Assembly (NCBI GenBank): GCA_944472155.2
Contig: OX235277.1
Coordinates: 13,774,804 to 13,838,803, forward strand
DNA length: 64,000 nucleotides
Reading direction: 5' to 3'
Source: Trichobilharzia szidati
Lineage: Eukaryota > Platyhelminthes > Trematoda > Strigeidida > Schistosomatidae
Positions 58,990 through 64,000 of the stretch are shown here, piece by piece. Below the pieces are notes generated by a model, which worked only from the letters and a program-made list of their open reading frames with translations, made no database searches and was not told where the DNA came from. Numbering within the stretch: position 1 is the first letter of the stretch; each line of letters starts with the position of its first letter. Position numbers and translations under genes: made by a program.

Positions 58990-59130
58990 AATTGATTTGT
59001 CCTAGATTGAGACTATCCTCTAGTTCACATCCACTGGACTTCAGACAGAGTACCTTTCACCCACAAAGCGGGCTCTTAAACAATCAGGTCACTGGGCTCG
59101 AATCCAACAGCTATTTAATTCGAACTCACG
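58990..59130 (-). mobile_element. Sm-alpha-like SINE fragment, arm D
   Basis: Inverted orthologue of A 12,630. The minus strand shows GAGCCCAGTGACCTGATTG, CCGCTTTGTGGGTGAAAGG and GTCCAGTGGATGTG. A TA repeat follows at 59,142-59,162. Confidence 0.5.
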
Positions 59131-59870
59131 CCACTTCTCGACATATATATATATATATATATGTATACTGCAGCGCTGTCTTGTGTTGTAGGCGAGTAAC
59201 TGATAAGTTATCCCTTCTTGAAAAACCATGATTTTACTACGGTTCTGCAAGTAATAATCAATCTGACCGGAACCAAAACTGGGGGGATTTTACTTGCTTT
59301 TGAACTAAATGTTGCGTCGCACAGAAGATTCGTTAGAAAATTTAGGTGTTACATGACAGTTGAACAGAGAGAGAACAAGGCTGGTCAAGAAGATTATATC
59401 ATCACATAATACACGAAAACTGCAAAAACCTCATTTATAACAGAACACTTGGAATTAAATTTTGTACTCAAAAATACTGATAACTGGTGATCTTCGAATC
59501 TGACGTAATTTCGATGGCAGCGGTGGTGAAGTATTTGCTGTGTGCATAAATCAGAATTTTACACATATACAGTAAAGTCCGACAAATTCAGAGTATGCTG
59601 AAACATGCCAACACCGCACTTAAACACAAGTTTCCACAAATTAACATCGTGATGATTAGTCGTTAATCAGCAAAAAATGAAATGAACAATTTTATGACAG
59701 TAATCATTTGAAAAAAAAACATAAGATCAATAGATGTGACATATGTTATGTGTGATGAGAACATCCAAATGACATGATTAACCGATTGTTTAAATTAAAT
59801 AAGCCACATGACATGATACTGTGAATCTTCACTGCTAAAAGTGATCCAAAATACACAATGGCCATGAATT

Positions 59871-61150
59871 CGTTGGCTTATTGAAATTTCGACAAGTTGA
59901 TATAGACAACCTCGGACAACACATATGTGCATCTAAGGATAAAACAGAACAATTGTTTTTAATAGGAGGTTTTCAAAGATTATTGTCTTATATTACACAG
60001 TGTGACCACAATTCCCACCGTCCCTCAGAAAATCTTCATTCAATTATTGAATGGACAGTGAACAAAAGACATATTACTCAATCCATCTCATCGACTGTTG
60101 CAGCATGTATGCTTTGTATGCCGGCCTTACTTCGTAAGCTGTGTGTAATAACTAATACATTGTAGTAAACTTGAGCTGCTTATTTGTTTGGAGATTATTC
60201 AAAATTTATACAGGGCTTGATAATGTAGAAATATTGAATGAAGTACCTGTCTATATCAGTCAACCTTAAATGGAATGCCATATACGATCACTGGATAGTA
60301 GAGATGCAGTTCATTTCATTATAAATCATGCTGTCATTTCCAGATGTACAGCTAATTATCACACGTTGACTGAATATCCATTCAACGTAACAAGTTCAGT
60401 ATCGTTTTTGCCTGATTCCTACCTTAAAAATACGAGTGTTGATTCAAGATTATGGGTAAATGTGGGGAGTTACTTCTTAAAGCGTGAAGTTCAGTGTTGA
60501 TAGAAGCTGTGATATTTTCCAGTCAAGTGATCATCATGGTGGTTTATTTCATATCCATTTTACTTGTCTAATTTAACTCAAACCATCTGTAAACCACGAC
60601 AGTTAGATATTCTCATCATGCATAACACATCTTATCTCTATCATTTAGTTTCTGCATCTCTAAGTGATTAACCTCAAGACAAGTGTGACTGTTGCATCGT
60701 ACAGAAGCCAGTATTTACTTATTACTGATTGCCTTTACACTTCTGCCCATTTACTTGCGAGTTAATTATTCGAAGATGAATAATATGTGTGAAAATTTTG
60801 TACACTGTGTAACAGATGAATTAATCATAATTGTAATTTAGCTGTTTGGTGTACAAACTGAAGCTAGTGGAAATTCACGGGCACAAAACATCATGTGTCC
60901 TCCTGTTATCATATCAGGTTGGTTATGGAATGGAAATTAATATGCATGGATATACACATATAAGGAGGATAGGAGAATGTGAAACGTTGATAAACACGGG
61001 TGGTACACTGTTGAAAACGACTTTAGCTAAAACAGCATGGATGTAATTTATAAAATTGACATGGAGACTGTTTTCAAGATTATCCATCTACACACAACTG
61101 TCAGCGTCCACACTGGAATATCGTGACATGACAGCCATCTCTAAAATGCT
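59871..61150 (+). pseudogene. Decayed multi-exon host gene, possibly MED12-like, arm D
   Basis: The first exon-like block runs to 60133 and is open: Phe-Arg-Gln-Val-Asp-Ile-Asp and Ile-Ile-Glu-Trp-Thr-Val-Asn-Lys-Arg-His-Ile-Thr. A 32-base intron (60134-60165, GTAAGC to TGTAG) restores the frame into Leu-Asn-Leu-Ser-Cys-Leu-Phe-Val. A TAA interrupts near 60,268 (TAC in A). The frame then runs to 60,500 with Ser-Leu-Asp-Ser-Arg-Asp-Ala-Val-His. The block at about 60,700-60,930 has Lys-Met-Asn-Asn-Met-Cys-Glu, with an in-frame TAG. The last block, about 60,920-61,045, has Gly-Tyr-Thr-His-Ile-Arg-Arg. Introns of 30-40 bases are common in schistosome genes. No upstream exons with a start were found. 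Confidence 0.45.
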
Positions 61151-62345
61151 ATATTCTTATTTGTTGTAAGAAAAATGGTTTATTGATAACATCATCCTAC
61201 ACTTTCAAATGTCAAATTCGTCTCAGATGTTCTTCCACTCAATCGTAATTTTATTATCTTCAAGCTTGTTTTCGTTGGTCTCTCATTTTTACACATCTCA
61301 TACAAATTACATTGACAGGTTGATTTTCGATCGGGTTTCTGGAACGAAGTTCGTCTTCAGATAACGGTGACCAAATGCACGTTGAGGCGTTTAGTTTATT
61401 CGCCTTATATGCTGCAAATGTTCTGTTTCGAAAAAAAAACATGATTCTCAAATCTTTTGACGCATTGATGAATCAAGCGAATGTGTTCAGTACAAATATT
61501 AGTGTATTTAATAAATGCAAATAAGTCAAGAAATCATCGTTATTCAGCCTAATCTGGAATTTTGGCTTCGTTTCATTTAGTGGATAGTTGAAATAATCAG
61601 TCAGCGGCTTGACGTTTATCGCAGCACTAATAAATGTTTCAACGCACCACTTTTATTTGATTTTTAATGGAATTGCAAACAGGAGTGACTAAAATTTGAT
61701 AAAGGAAATACCAGAAATTTTCGTCATTCTGTGTTTGTCATGGTTTCCTCACCACTAAAGGTGAAGTTAGACATCAGTGCATTTAAAGTGATAAAAACTG
61801 TGTCAACATAAGCAATATCGGAAATCACTGCTATCAGAGTCATTCACACGATTATTGCCCAAAGGCTGTAATTCAGTTAACATTCGACTTCTCAAAATCT
61901 TTTATCAGCTAACGTCATGCCAACCCCTGTCTGCTTTCTAACTTACAATTAGTCATCACTTCTTACACCTTACATTATGTTATACAATTTTCCAAGGACG
62001 AAATTTACCAGTATCTCATTGGTCTAAAGATTTCTTTGTTAATTATAATTACGATTGTATATCTCATGAAAATGAATCGTTGAAAAGAAAATTTTCTTCG
62101 CTGTTTGTGCCTTTTTCTTTTATCAACTGTTGATCATTTTTGATTTATTCAAAAACCAAGCACATTTAGCGCCTAGACAAACAGCCTTTTATATGACATC
62201 ATCAGTCAAGCCACAATCTAGTTTGTCTTATACATGCAAGCGTAGTTTTGTGGCTGTCTGCATTCATGGATTACTAGTTTAACTTAAAATGTGGTTTCAC
62301 TGTTAGAAAATAGCAGTTGATTTGTCTAGGTTTCGGATATTGGAG

Positions 62346-62351
62346 TATAAG
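62346..62351 (+). promoter_or_regulatory. TATA-like box of the arm D MEG
   Basis: TATAAG within GAGTATAAGAACC, 45 nt above the ATG. It is two bases shorter than the A version (TATATAAG). Confidence 0.45.
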
Positions 62352-62395
62352 AACCAGTGTATACCCTCGAATGTTCAGTGAACAACTACAGAGAA

Positions 62396-63825
62396 ATGAG
62401 CATTCATTGTCTTTTGTTTTTTCTGAACATTGCATTTATTTCCAAAACGGCTATTGCGGGTGAGTTCCTTCTGCTTTCCATTTGTGATAACGTGTAATAT
62501 TAAATCATTTGATCACGCATAAACATAAGTGGTTGAATTAGAAATTAAGAAACTCAAACTAAGCAGATGACCCGTCGTGATTCTTCCAGTTATTTACCAC
62601 CAACTAAAGCACAAAGTATTCCACTTTTTAGGATGCGCATTTTTCTCAGTGATTTCTGCAACTCTTATTCGCCTTGTATATTCCAGGTTTTTGTAAGTTT
62701 CATTGAAATTGTTTTTCATGCAAATTATTAAATTAGAATATGATGCTTAATGAGCTAGGAGAATTTGGTAAATCAAAGATAATTAGTGATCAAAAACATC
62801 AAAATTCAGCAAAGAATCTGTTTTCCCCGGAAAATTCATTTCTATTGATGTACAATTGTAAATAAATACAGGTTATTTCGTATTTGCACATTCAGTTTAT
62901 CGCACAAAAATGGAATCGGTTATGGTTACTTTAACTGAACAAGTGAGAATTTGCCTTTATTAATGCCTAAATGGGAATTATTTTTCAATCATAACGTCTT
63001 GTAAATCATCATCACGTCTTGTAAAAGTAATAAGGATATTTCTTTTTTACTTGAAAATGTCTTAATAAAATGCTGCATCTCCTTTTAATATAATTAAAGA
63101 AAATATGCATAATTTGACAATAACTATTATTTACATGAGGAATTTGCTGAAATTCGTGAGATCAAGTTGTTCACCTGAAAATGAAACAAGTGAAAATAAT
63201 CTTCAGATCCTTTAGGTAGGTATGAACGCTTCCTACTTGTGTGACAAAAGTGAAGACCTAGAAGAAACTAAGTGTTTATTTCTGATAATATCTATCGTGT
63301 TTATAATACCAATGGAAACTTCCATTTGTATTAAGATGCAGTTCGTTTTCTTAGATGTTTGATGACTAACGAAGATCTATTGATGAAGATTCCATATACT
63401 CCCAAAAACTGTTTCTTAAGACAAAAGGCAGTCGACTGAATATCAATAAATTAATTTAATATCTACATTTGACGGAATATTATGAGATGACGTATGTCGT
63501 GACTGAGTGAAAACCCTAGAAAAATCATCCAATTTATAACCATATTCGATTTTCAGTCGTATTTTTCGCAGTACTTGGTTTCTGAGCAATCTAAGTTTAC
63601 AGGTGTTGACTTTATGTGTGTAAAGTGTTGCACATATTTGAATTCCACTTGAACTGTTATCTGAAGTAGACATTGTGTGAACACATTTACGAGATTAATC
63701 TTAATATCACTTACCTTCTTTTATGGAAGATGCAGTAAAACAGTACTTTGGATGAGCATAATTTTAACTGCAGGTAAGAAATTCTATAGCTTCCCGTTTT
63801 TCATTCTCTTTCTATATAGATCAAT
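62396..63825 (+). CDS. Micro-exon gene (MEG), arm D, 5' part
   Basis: Exon 1 is 62396-62459 (64 nt; Met-Ser-Ile-His-Cys-Leu-Leu-Phe-Phe-Leu-Asn..., ending Ala-Ile-Ala|Gly; donor G|GTGAGT). Micro-exons follow at 62687-62692 (GTTTTT), 63207-63215 (ATCCTTTAG) and 63820-63825 (ATCAAT), with a less certain 30-nt exon at 63744-63773. All join in phase 1 and stay open: Gly-Phe-Tyr-Pro-Leu, then (optionally) Val-Leu-Trp-Met-Ser-Ile-Ile-Leu-Thr-Ala, then Asp-Gln. The gene continues past the window, where the remaining micro-exons and TM exon should lie. Relative to A, the 9-nt exon is functional (TTA instead of TAA). The candidate at 62751-62759 would give a stop and is presumably skipped. Confidence 0.55.
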
Positions 63826-64000
63826 GTAAGTTTCATTCAGGTTGCTCAGATTTGATGTTGAAAGAGAACGGTCGTTTCTACATATTTTGCTGACTGCTTT
63901 ATCACATTTTACCGTCACTCACTTCTAGATTATTCTTGGTAGCAAAAAGAGTTTCAGGATGACTACCTCTGATGTGAATTTTCGACCTTCCCATATCACA

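Larger units (their letters stand above)
54270..64000. repeat. Inverted segmental duplication, arm D
   Basis: Reverse complement of A from about 16,830 down to 7,360, with the same order of elements. The left edge is near GTTGCGACCCCTGGTGGA (A 16,805-16,825); to its left the similarity stops. The right side runs off the window. D is more diverged from A than B is in places, but keeps the MEG start, MED12-like blocks and SINEs. Confidence 0.9.

Noticed and set aside
63345..63360. Possible micro-exon after TGCAG in D
   Set aside because: The would-be donor is GTTTGA, and A has ATTTGA at the same place.

Overview
This window looks like AT-rich flatworm nuclear DNA, most probably a blood fluke (Schistosoma). 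The evidence is a set of micro-exon genes (MEGs), tRNA-like SINEs with decayed hammerhead cores as in the schistosome Sm-alpha family, Penelope-like elements (PLEs) with GIY-YIG domains, and the 3' end of an RTE/SR2-type LINE. No bacterial-style genes, rRNA, functional tRNA or CRISPR array were seen. The species was not determined. All exon joins are read by eye from splice signals, phase and comparison between copies.

The layout is a segmental duplication of a unit of about 18.5-19 kb. Unit A is 1-18,548 and unit B is 18,549-37,575, head to tail. Unit C starts at 37,576 and follows A to about 41,640, then leads into a more divergent version of the locus. Arm D, from about 54,270 to 64,000, is a reverse-complement copy of A from about 16,830 down to 7,360. 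In unit B, 21,600-28,870 replaces the matching part of A and is packed with mobile-element debris and inverted duplicates.

The genes of interest are small secreted or membrane MEGs. Each starts with a 64-nt signal-peptide exon behind a TATA box. A string of 6-24 nt micro-exons follows, all phase 1 and multiples of 3, and the last exon encodes a transmembrane (TM) segment. On the minus strand of C (49,518 to 38,272) the chain reads open throughout and gives a protein of about 68 residues. A (8,692 to 645) gives about 73 residues. D (from 62,396, plus strand) runs off the window. B keeps only the last three exons. A fifth, inverted and diverged TM exon lies at 21,830.

The rest of each unit carries decayed fragments of a multi-exon host gene, tentatively Mediator subunit 12-like (A about 10.5-11.8 kb, B 28.9-29.9 kb, D 59.9-61.2 kb). 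It also carries short ORFs conserved between copies and SINEs. Unit-specific insertions include a PLE at 4.1-5.7 kb in A, a PLE inside long inverted tandem repeats at 23.1-25.1 kb in B, a fold-back PLE remnant at 45.5-46.7 kb in a MEG intron of C, an RTE 3' end at 51.3-52.1 kb, and a decayed unrecognised coding sequence at 25.3-26.1 kb.
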